A stretch of 64,000 nt of DNA from Lates calcarifer (taxonomy: Eukaryota; Chordata; Actinopteri; Centropomidae). The notes beneath the pieces were generated by a model. That model was not told where the DNA came from, did not search any database, and was given only the letters and a program-made list of their open reading frames with translations. This document shows, one piece after another, positions 44,691 to 56,300 of this stretch; within the stretch, counting starts at the first letter, position 1, and each line of letters begins with the position of its first letter. The position numbers and the translations under genes were made by a program. Where the stretch lies: the NCBI RefSeq assembly GCF_001640805.2, contig NC_066843.1, forward strand, positions 7,585,621 to 7,649,620. The letters are read 5' to 3'.

Positions 44691-47600
44691 ATGCTGCCTC
44701 TCAGGATGCTGGGCTTTCTCATGCTCATGTTTTTACTATGTGGTGAGTGATAATGCTGCTCTACAGTAGTTTGTTGCTCTGTGTGGGTCTTAAATGCTTT
44801 ACATTATTTTAGAGAGAGTGATAAGACAGATTTTAAAGATAAAACTGAAACAAACACTGGGGTACTTTCCCGCTTTCTTATAGTTTCAGTAGCGCCTGCC
44901 ACATGTACCCGGTGATGGTAACTACTAAAATAAAGTGAAAGATGTTTATTAGATAATTACATTTTTTAGAAATAAATAATTTTTGTGAGGTTCTCCTAGG
45001 GATTATTTGGAGGAAACCAGAAAAAATATATTTTCATGTAAGTAGCCTTCCACTTCTTAACAGAATAAAGTGAAACAAGAAAAGTATAACTTCTTTGAAT
45101 AAAGCATTGAGATTTTAAGTGGAAGAGGTATGTGTGATATTTGTGATTTAAAAAATATCAGCTGTACCAACTGCAACTGCTGTAACTTCGTGTTAACTGC
45201 TGAGGAAGGGTGGTGCATGCATTTCATGGTTATAAATATCAAGTATGTAGCTTATCAGTCACATAGTGAACCATAATTTCATAAAATCTACCAAATTTTC
45301 TGTCTGCATAAAGTGCACAGCAGCTTTTGTCTTCTTTCCTTTGCCCCTCTTTTTTGAGTATGTGTTGAATAAGTGAACTTTTTGCTAGGGGATCCTAAAA
45401 AGAGATGTCCATACCAACAGACTATCCCACTACATTAAATATTACAAATGTTTATCATACTTTTTTAGTTATAAGAATCTATCTGTACAAAGAGTCAGTA
45501 CTGATATTTTTATTGAAAAGCAGTGATATTTGTATAACTGCATCACAGATCTGCGATATGGCATTGTGTTTACTGGAAACTTCATGCATGAAGTGTCGGC
45601 AAACTGTGAGCTTCAGCCTCACGCAGTTTACAGTGACATGCATTGGTGACATGAGCCACCAGAGTGCAGCAAAGTCGACCTTTAAAGTCTAAAAAGAACA
45701 TTACTGTTTTGTCTATCAACAGATGCGGACAGTACATGTCCAAAAGACTCCAACCCTCTCCAACTAGAGCCTTCTGAGGTTATAGGAGAGCATGGGGATG
45801 AGGTCATAGTAAACTGCACCAGCTCATCTGAGGATCATGATGGGATGTACTGGATAAATGGAGACAATAGGACTGACAGTCAAGAAGACGCTGCCTTTTT
45901 CCCCTACTCAGTGTCACTGTCTGACTATAATGTAACGGCTGAGTGCAAAATAAAGGTGAATAGTTCTGAATGCGGGAAAGAGCTTGGAATCACTATATAC
46001 AGTAAGTGAAATTTCAAATAAATATTATGCAGTGGAAAAAAGTAAAAAAAAATATATATTAAAAGCAATACAGTAACTCCATTATCTATTTTTGTTGATA
46101 GAGAATCCATCCATGGTTAATGTGTATCCCACAAAGCATGTAAAGGCTATGGTGGAAGGGGAACAGTATGAGCTGCACTGTGATATCCACGAAGTTGCTC
46201 CTGTTCAAAACCTCACTGTGAGGTGGTACAAAGACAGTCAACTTATCCACACAGACTCTTTCACCGACACAATCAAAACACAAGTGAATATGTCTTCCAT
46301 TTTGACAATCAACATCAGCAGAGGAGACAGTGGAGTTCAGTTTAAATGTGAGGCTCAGCTGGACTTTGGGCCAAGTGGACCAGTAACTCCTGTTCTGTTT
46401 GCAACATACAATATTTCTGTGGACTGTGAGTAAACGTTCTGTTGTTTCCAGATTTTGTTTTTCATTTTATAATTTTCAGTTTAGATGAAGAAAACCTCAG
46501 TGTATTAATCTATCATGTGAATAATGAGTAAAAAAAATACTGCATTTGCCTCTTTAGATGCTCCTGAATTCAAAGGCAATACTACTGATTTAATCTCTGT
46601 GAAGGAGGGTGATGATGTCACCCTGAACTGTGAGGCTGAGGGTAACCCTCCTCCTAGCTTTCATTGGACCCGTGATGGGGTGAATTTGATGGCCAACACA
46701 AGTAATCTCAGTATTACTCAGGTAATGGCTGGCTCGGTTTACACTTGCACAGCCCACAATTATCTTGGGACACCAACTAAGCACATCTATGTTGATGTGA
46801 TAAATACCATGGCAGGACCTGCTGTGGACATGACCACTCCAGCGGCAGCAACACAAAAGGGTATACTTCTGTCCTTTACATTATCACTAATATCTCTGTT
46901 AAGCAACGTGTGGATACTGTTGGTAACTTATTATTTATTGTGCCCTAAAAGTAGTCTCTGATGGAATATGTTGACTTTTGGATGGCAGGTTGCCCCCTAA
47001 TATTGATGCCCCCTGAAATTGTGGTGAGATTTGGAGATCCAGTGTCAGTTAACTGCACCACATCAGAGACAGATGCTCAAGGAATGGGCTGGGAGGCTCC
47101 ATCTGGAGGCACAGGGTTTGAAAAGGGTCCTACTGTCACCTGGATGGTTGAAAGCCTAGAGAACTGGTACATACTCGCTAAGTGCTACATTACTAGAAAC
47201 AATGGTGACCAGTGTCAGGTGATGCCATCCATCACGCTTTATAGTGAGTATAAGCCTACAGACTGTACCATACATTATCTTCTGTCTTTATCTTGCTGGG
47301 ATTATTCTCCAAAATGTTTGATCTAATAATGTAAAGATGTCTTTCATACAGAAACTCTTTATTCACAGAGACTCCAGACCTTGTGTCAGTCACTGCACCG
47401 CATGATGGTCCGATGGTGGAGAACACAGAGTCCAAGCTGATATGTAAAATCACCAATGTGGCTCCTGTGCAGAACCTCACTGTGAAGTGGTACAAAGGCA
47501 ATGAAGTTGTGTGGACTGAAACGTTTAAGAATCTCAGTGTGACCCCAGTTAATGTGACGTCTACCCTAAAAGTGACTCCTACAAAAGAATACGATGGAGC

Positions 47601-49116
47601 ACGTTTCAAATGCGATGCTGAGCTGCACCTTGGACCAAATGGACCAGAACAGATCCCTGCTACATCCTCAGAACCTCACGTTGCTGTTGTGAACTGTGAG
47701 TTTTCCACTTATCTATTTATTAAATAAATAGATAATAAAAAAGACATTATCAGCTTTAATAAATTTTAATCTATGCTGATGTTTATTTGTAGACAAGCCA
47801 CTGATTAAAGATTGTCCAGACCATTACGTTGGTATGGAAAACTTCAGAATGGACATGGTGCCCTTTAAAGCTGTTGGGAACCCTCCTCCCACTCTTCAGT
47901 GGTACTATGAGGGAGAACCGATCAGTGCGTTTCAGCCTCTCACCAGGAATCACTCAGGAACATATACACTGGAAGTTAGAAATAGCCTTGGCAAGAGCAA
48001 CAAACCTGTTCATATTGAAATTGAATGTAAGTACATCAGACCCGTTTGATTCTACAGCATAGATTAACATGTGGTTGCCCATGATTCCCATATGCACTGT
48101 GAGTTTAACATTCTTTTGTCATTATTTATTCTGAAAACTATTCTGATACATTGTCCACAGACAGCCCTTCATTTTCCTGTAATAAGCATTACGAAGTTAA
48201 AGAGCACAGTGAGCTCCAACCTGAGTGTAAACCAAAAGGAAATCCTATACCTGACATCAAATGGTTTAAAGATGGAAAACCCTGGGAAAAGAAACCCTGG
48301 ACAAGGCGTGATAATGGAAATTATAGTCTTGAAGCAACCAACAAATATGGAACAGACTTTCACAAATTTCATGTTAATGTCCTGTGTAAGTTTTAATTTT
48401 TGGAATTACAAAATGTAAGTTGTTTTTGTTGATTGTGATTTGGGATTCTGAATGCATTTTCCAGTATGTTATTTCTTCATCCCAAATCTAACTTTTTTAT
48501 CCACAGATGCCCCTGAGTTCAACGAGAAAAATTACAGTAAGGAGGTGACCCCGGGTCAAAATGTGACTTTTACCTGCAAGGCTGAGGGAAACCCTGTCCC
48601 TAGGGTCAGCTGGAACTACACCTCTGCACCGAATGTGATTAAAGCCACTGGGGGGAGCCAGGAGAGTATCGTTGTCACAGGAGCCACGTCTACCAATGCT
48701 GGTGTTTACATCTGCGTTGCCACGAATAAAGTTGGGAGTGTGTCAAGATCTTTCACACTGATTATGAAAGGTTATTATTATTGGCTCTCTCAAAAACACT
48801 TTTGGACATGTATACAATGAAACTGTGACTGATTTATGAAAAAGAAAAAGATTTATGGCATAAAGAAGTGAGAAGTACAATTCAATTTATGTTATTTTAT
48901 CTTGTTTGTCTTACAGATACAACCGATGGAGGCCTCTTTCCACTCATTTGGTGGTTGCTAATTGTATTGCTCATCGTCCTCCTCCTCATCTGCCTGATAA
49001 TTTACTGCAAGAGACAGACAAAACATGGACAATATAACTTTGTTCCTAACAAACCCAGGGATACCTGCCCCCAGGAACATGCAGGTATCCCTTTGACTAC
49101 AAAGTCGAATGCTTAG
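44691..49116 (+). CDS. ICAM-family cell adhesion molecule, 8 Ig-like domains
   Basis: This is a type I membrane adhesion protein of the ICAM group, whose mammalian members are integrin ligands on leukocytes, endothelium and neurons. Ten exons, all joined in phase 1, give 820 aa: 44691-44742, 45723-46001, 46102-46425, 46558-46860, 46989-47243, 47369-47695, 47793-48026, 48161-48385, 48507-48770, 48917-49116. Exon 1 is a signal peptide (MLPLRMLGFLMLMFLLC). Each of exons 2-9 encodes one Ig domain. Exons 2-3 and again 5-6 look like ICAM D1-D2 pairs; exons 3 and 6 share VAPVQNLTV and FKCxAxLxxGPxGP. Exon 7 has the DCP...GNPPP pattern of membrane-proximal ICAM domains. Exon 10 encodes TM 761-782 and a short tail (CKRQTKHGQYNF...) without a clear signalling motif. 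NxS/T sites are abundant. No one-to-one orthology to a single mammalian ICAM is claimed. Confidence 0.88.
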
Positions 49117-49417
49117 AAAGCTTAGAATATTTATAACTCGCTGCTAAGTAAGGTTAACTCAACTTGGGAACTGAAAATATAACCTTGTATTGACATGAAT
49201 GGCATGTAAATATAGTATTTCCATTTATACTTCTGTATACTGTCCTGTTTACACTGCTCTATATGTAAAAGGCCTTTTGTCCAAAAACGAGAGGTACCTA
49301 GGAGGACCATGTTTCCAGACTCCTGACAAAGCAGCTGTATCATAACATTTTTTTTTTTTTTTTTATCTGTGCAGCTTGAAAGTTTAACCTAGCTTTTATT
49401 TTTGTTTTTAAATTCTA

Positions 49418-49423
49418 AATAAA
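49418..49423 (+). other. ICAM-like gene polyadenylation signal
   Basis: AATAAA lies about 300 bp after the stop codon, in an AT-rich 3' UTR. Confidence 0.65.
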
Positions 49424-49549
49424 CCTACATTATAACCTGTCTTAAGGTGTTGTCTTGCTATTTGGAACCTCATCATTGCTTTTTTAATGAAAACAAAACC
49501 AGTTGCATTTTTTCAGCTTTGTGGTGTCACTTTTATTTGCTTTCAAATT

Positions 49550-49625
49550 GTCCAAAAAAAAAAAAAAAAAAACAACAACAAAAAAAAACCCAACAACAAC
49601 AAACAACAACAGCAACAAAATAAAA
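49550..49625 (+). repeat. A-rich low-complexity tract (AAC/CAACAA units)
   Basis: A run of A followed by imperfect CAA/AAC units over about 75 bases, just after the ICAM-like gene. It may be the tail of an old retroposon on the + strand, but no body was recognised. Confidence 0.7.
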
Positions 49626-50316
49626 GACAAAATTTTCGGTCACATTGAAAAGTAACCCCAGTGAGTATTGTACAAGTAGACAAATTTTAGAGAAATAATT
49701 TAGGATTTCATAAGTCAGTTAACATGGCTTGCTAATAAACAAAAACAAACAAACAAACAAAAAGCCAACCGCATAGACTGGTAAATCTGCCAGTCAATTG
49801 AAAGATTCATGCTGGGAAATTAAAGATGCTCTGTCAGGGCACACAGTGTGCAGTAGCTTGCTCAAGGACTGTTCTGTTGGATGACATTATAAACCAGGTT
49901 AAAGAATGACCCTGTTTAAACGAAAAATATTAACAATCATTTTAAACAGCACGATAAAGCATCAGAAGATGGCACAGCTCTCTGGCCAGTTTCGTGTGTG
50001 GTTCAGTGCACTGCCCCTTTAAGACTTAGGGATTTGGGAGTGACGCGGATATGAAAGCTAGTTTATCCCTCGTTCCTTCGCTATGAAAAATATTTGGACA
50101 AACTAGACTAACTGCTGCTAGCCCTGGTTAATTGGCAAATTGTGATGCTGGTTTACATCATTTGTTGAATGAACCAAAACCGGAGTGCGTAGTGGTAACG
50201 ACTGATTTATCACCTCGGGATTATACTTGCCAGGGCCGTCCTCCGAGCTGCTGGGATAACTTTGGAGAAGTTCTTTGTATTCGGGATAGTCAGACAGCTT
50301 GGCCAACAAGCTGAAC
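49626..50316. other. TRIP10 promoter and 5' UTR region
   Basis: This stretch holds no coding exon. The TRIP10 start codon is at 50317. The 300 bp before it are richer in CpG (for example GACGCGGATA and CAGGGCCGTCCTCCG). No TATA box is evident. The minus-strand ORF over 50118-50330 is an antisense shadow of this 5' end. Confidence 0.4.
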
Positions 50317-53300
50317 ATGGACTGGGGCACAGAGCTTTGGGTGAGTCCATCATCTGATTTGCTTCGATAATAATAATAATAATGATACTAATAATAATGT
50401 CAGGATGGCAGAGATGCAGTTTCTTAAACAGTGTTCGCCGAAGACGTGGGCAAACGCTTCTTCAGTGCTGAATGTGTGGAGTCTGAAAAAGCGGTGAGAC
50501 GTCGGCTCTGTTGCTGCTCGCTTGTGTTTGCAAAACGGTGCATTCATGAACACGGTTCCATTTTCGGACAGTTTTCTTAAGCTCTGTGTATTTTAAACAA
50601 AGAGTGGGTTAGCAGAAGTCCGTTTATTAACACATCATCTAAGTGAAGCACATCTACAAATAATCTGGGGTCTAGGTTTGTTTAACAGGAAAGATGCAGC
50701 GTTATGTAGTGGGAAAACTACAGTGCCCGAGGCAAAGCTGGACAGTTGCTAAAATTCAGTAAAAACAGGAGTACTTCTTTCCCAATGTTTACCTGATTTC
50801 GTGCATATATCAACCTACAGGGAATTACATCTAGAAACTAAACCAGAGCAACTTGGAGACGTAGTAAGCATTTGTAGATTTCATAAGAGGCTGAAAATTG
50901 TGCGAGAAAATACTATTTATTGTGTTTTCAAAGGCGCTTTTAGAGTCCTTAGGTGTGCTGCACCGAGTGGGATGTTTCATTGTTTACAGCCTGGCACACC
51001 TTGCTTCCATAGAGATGAAATCAGATGCTGTCATTTGCCTTGACAACAAGCTTCATCGCTGATGAGGTGCCTTATCTGTCGACCTGAGTGGCATGGTTAT
51101 TTATTCAATAAACAGAGCACAGATTTCATGAGATATTGGTTTTCCAATAAGATTTGAAGGAGTCAAGTGTTGGACTGAGTGCTGACATAAACAGATTTGT
51201 CAGGACATGATTTTTTTTTTTTTTTTATCAGACTCAGTTGACCTATATAGTAATTAGAAGTAACTGCTACAGCTGGTAATTTCTAAAGATGGGGGCTGTT
51301 TACTAGGTCAAAGCAAATCAAGGTGCTGCAGTTTGTTAAGCTGGAAACTGCTGGATGCGTCGGTAACAGTAGTGACACTGTTCAGAATCTGAACTAATCC
51401 TGTTGAAAAATCCCACCATGTAACATAGCCTATTGCCTTGATGACTGCTACAGTTTATGTGCCAGCACACTGTACCATGGCGATAAAGCCACACATTTGC
51501 AAACACATGCACATTTTCAGGGAACCTGAATATGTAAAATGGAGCATTGCAAAGAAGAGGACAGGGAGGTTGTGACCTCATTACAGAGGCTCCCCCTAGG
51601 CCTCTTCCCCTGTCCCTTTTCCATCGTACGTGCTGGTGCAACAGCCTAATTAGTTTTGCCCTACTTTGATTGAGTCAGAGAAACATCCGCACCCCAGTAT
51701 TAATCAGAGGCGGTATCTCTTTATATGAGTCTTTCCTGTTCATTGCATGGAGTTGTGTCACAGACTTAAACAGGAACCTCCTCACCCAAATGGCCGTATT
51801 CTGTTTCCAGTCAATGTTAAATACAAATAATTTAATACTATGTTTTTGTAGCTTTACCTGTCTGGTTAGACAAAGCCCTTCAGGCATAATTGGTGCTGTT
51901 AATGTTTGGCCAGAGAGTCATCCCCTGGGCCAAGTCAGCTCAATGGCATCTGTCCCCTGATTGCTGTTAATCCAATGGCTATTTTAAGGCACAAGTTTGC
52001 AGGGTAGAAGATCAGTGTCTAGGCATTAGCTGTGATAGTGAGTTCTACCAGGCCACTCCTGAGAACTGTTGTGGCAGGTCTGGCTGGGCTGGGGCCCCAA
52101 TTTTCTGGAAGACATTGTGACTCAGGGTTGAAACATCCATCTAAGCCTTGTAGGTCGGTGACTTTCAGGGTGACTCCTTGAGAAGTTATGTGGCATTCGC
52201 TTGATGCCAATTTTCTCTCTGGTATTTCTAGAAGCATTAGAAGATGAACATAAAGGATACTTTGGATACTTGCCAGGTCTAGGTAAGACCCTTGAAACCC
52301 CAATTTTGAAGCGTGATGTAGTCAGTCTTTTACTGCATCCCTTTACCTAAATCTGTGCCATAAAACTAAGATATGGCTTTCCCTGTGGAGAAGTTTTATC
52401 ATTTCCATGGCAGAATTACAATATTTAGTGTACCCATCAAACTGCACTCTACCTGAAAGCATGGGAGGAGAGCTGAAGTTATAATGAAAGAAACAAACGG
52501 AAGCATGACTATTTTACAGTTGTCAGCAGCAGTTCCATATACAACCATTTATGATTTATGAAAATCAGTTCAGCACAAACCCAGTCTTCAGGGACCTATA
52601 AAGATTATTTTGACTGCGGCTTTGGACGGTGATAAATTGCAGCAGTCTGACAGCCACTGGTGTTTGACGAGACACTGACTATGTCCCTGAAAGCTACTTT
52701 TATGTATTTTAAGACGGCTTTAATGAGGTTGGCTTTTCTAATTGGGCCACCCTTGTTTTGAATTAAACAGTTACCATTAATTTATAGAGATGCTACTTTT
52801 TGTGCCATTTATAAAAGAGCTCACAGTTAGAGTTCACCCAAGGGCCATTCTTTTTCAGCAACAGTGACATATATATATGTCACTGTTTATTACAGCAACA
52901 ATGATTTGATATCAGGTATGCCAGGTTCACCTCATAACCACTGAAGGATGGCAAACCATCAAGGACCAGCTGTGATGCAGGGAATTTTTTCTTAATGCAG
53001 AAGTATTCAGTTGTCCAACATATCTTACCTGAATCTGATAAGTTTTGCCAACATGAGCAAGTATGCACTGTACAGCTGTTTTGTATGTGATAGGCTCAGT
53101 ACTGGCAGTTTCATACAAGTGGGATCACTTTGAGTGGGAGACAAAATACTGGTTTGGGGGCCAACTGTCCAACCAATGCTGAAACTACACCACCACTTCT
53201 TATCTAGTAGTTTCTGACCTTTGCATCAATCTCCACAGTAGTTGACCTGTTTTGCACACTGCCACAGACTGATAAGCAGCCCAGAACCTGAATATGCAAA

Positions 53301-56300
53301 TCATAGACTATGCAAAATTCCTGTATCAAGGGCTCAGAAAGTGTGTAGCTTTCCATTTCTGCTATCAAACTCCTCTCATTCATACAGCTGACTACAATCT
53401 ACAATTAAGACCTTTTAGTTTTTTTTAGGTTTAAGGTTTGACCATTAATCTGTGAGAATTAACTCTGAGAATGAATGTGGCTAAAAGTTGATGGCACTGC
53501 ACTTCAACATGGTTTACCTCGACTCTCCAGTTGTGCTGTCACATATTCCCCATCTATCATATCTTGCCATGTTACAGTGGGTTGTATAAAAGCTCCTGAG
53601 AGTTTGAAAACAACACAAGGTGAGGCCTTGGCTAACAGCCTCAGCTGTGCCTCTTAAACATTTAGCCATTCTTACATTATCCTCACCAATTCAACAATTG
53701 TATTCTGATTCCTGCTGCCTTCAGTGCTGGGTTATTATGTGTTTGGGGTTTGCAGGGTTGGTTTCTCGGTAAGTGGCAGCACATCAACTTTTCTCCAGTA
53801 ATGAATCCAGTGTGTTTTATGGTCAGTATAGATAACCACAGCTTCAGTCTTCAGTTCTGTCGATGTGGTGAGGTGAGGAACTGGATGCAGAAAGTTATTG
53901 ATCTGGTTTAAATCTTTCATAAATAAATTATTTGTCACAAGGAAGAGTTAACACAAGCACCTTAGGAATTGGGAACATCTGTCTTTGTAAGTTGGCTGTA
54001 TTGACTATCGTTACTTCTGTTCCATAATTAATGACAATGAATTAAACCCCCAGCACTGTTGGTTAGGTGTTATTGTGGTGATGGATTGCAGGCCTCTGTT
54101 TTAACCTTTTAACTGTGTTCTGTAATTAGGCTAAACATCGTCTCATTCATTTGGGCTTTGTCTCCTTTGTTTTACCCGAAGGGCAGGAGGGGTACAGAAG
54201 AACATGGCCCAACTTGTCAGGAATCCCCCCTCTCAAATTGCCCCCTCCTCATTACTGTAGTCAGCAGCAAAGAGAGCTTGTTCTGAGAGCAGTGTGAGGG
54301 AAGATTGGCTTAGATATCTTCTCTCAATATTAGCAAACGTGTCTGAGCTTGTAGCTGTCATAAAGTGCTCTGCCAAATGAGCAAAAGAGGAAGAGAAACA
54401 TAATATACCTCTTTCATACTGAAAAATGCCAAAAGGAAAAGTCAGCAAATTTAGTTATACATGAAACTAATATAAAATAGGTCAAAGATCACTAGTTAAG
54501 ACTGTAAAGCCCATTTGGAGTAATTGAACACTTAACACACACAGTACAGTGTATCAGAAGATCACCACCTTTTTCCTGTCTGGGGAGCTGTGACCCCTGT
54601 TGTGACCCCGCATCCTTTGACTGTCCTCTCTCTTTAACAACATGGGTGCCTCATGATTTAAGCCTAAGCGGAAGTTTAGAGACCGTTGCCAAGATTTTGT
54701 GGAATCCAACATACAGGAACAAACGTTGATGTGTTAGGTTTACTGCCCTCCATTCACAGTTCTTCTAGATGACCTCAAATTCAACCGGAGGGACATCTCA
54801 GTTATTCCCCAGAAGTGTTAACACATGTTCCATATCTTTCCTTATTTGTCTCTCATGCTTCTTTCTCCAGGACCAATATGACATCATTGAGAAGCACACA
54901 CAGTCTGGCCTGGAGCTGGTGGAGAAGTATGTGAAATTTGTGAAGGAGAGGACAGAGATTGAGCAGAACTATGCCAAACAACTGAGGTAGGCCTCACTCT
55001 TGTTGTTGTCATTCTCCTGTTCTATCGGCCTTAAATGCTTGTGTTCGAGTGTGTTGCTCAAAGCAGCTCGTATCAGCGTGTGTGTGTGTGTCTGCTTGTG
55101 TTTGCATGGGTGCACGCTAAAAGGCTGTTTATGAAATGTTTGTGGGGTCTTATGACTACTTTGGGACAGAATCTAACTTGTGTCTGAAACACTGGCCTCA
55201 TTCTCCAGCTGCAGTGCGCTCGCTCTCTTGTTCTTTCTCTCCTCATCCACGGTGCTCCCTCCACCAGTTGTCTCCCAGTCCGCGGGCCCACATCTGTTGT
55301 AGTGCTGAGCTTTGCTGGAGAGGAGAGGAAGTGGGAGCAGACTGGCACATGATAGACAGGATGTGGTTGGAGAGAGAGTGAAAGAAGGAAGCACTGCTAT
55401 TTTAATGTTCATAAGTTGACTGTTGTTTTAAGTTCTATTGTATAAAAAGTAACCAGTGGGTGTATCAGAATAGTTTAATTTAATGAGCTTTCTCCAACTG
55501 TCATTAATCTTTTCACCCATTTTCCAGTGAGAAGTTGTTAAGTATTTTTTGACGAATTGTTTGATGCACTTTCCCTTTCCACAGGAACCTTTCAAAGAAA
55601 TACAACCTAAAACGAAGCAGCAAAGATGAGCCAGAGTGCCGGTGAGTTTTTGTGCAAAGTAAAAACCATGTATCAGTATATAATAAAAAATAATCAATCT
55701 TCATTACAAAATCGAATGGCAGTGTGAAAAAAATCATACGGCATGAAATGGGTCACTTGTGGTGATGAACCTACAGAGAATTCAGAGAGTTACCACCCAA
55801 ATCTGTATCTCCTCTCGACTTCACAGTTCAGCTTTATAGCCAGCTTCAGCTCATTGTTCAGCTACCCAACCCACAATTTTACTGTTTTGGTTCGCTCTCA
55901 TAACTCTGTACTAATACTGGGTAGGGCCCTTCTTTGCTCTCAAAACTGCCTCAGTTCTTCGTGGCATGGATTCCACAAGATGTTGGAAACATTCCTTTAA
56001 GATTCTGGTCCACGTTGACATGATTGCATCACATAATTTCTGCTGATTTGTCAGCTGCACATTCATGCTGCCACATCCCAAAGATGTTCTGTTGGATTCA
56101 GATCTGGTGACTGGGGGAGGCCACTGAAGTACACTGAACTCACTGTTGCGTTCATTAAACCGGTTTGAGACCGTGTTTGCTTTGTGACGTGGTACATTAT
56201 CATGCTGGAAGTAGTCATTAGAATATGGGTAAATTGTGGCCATAAAGAGATGCACATGGTCAGCAACAATACACAGACAGGCTATATCATTCATGCCATG

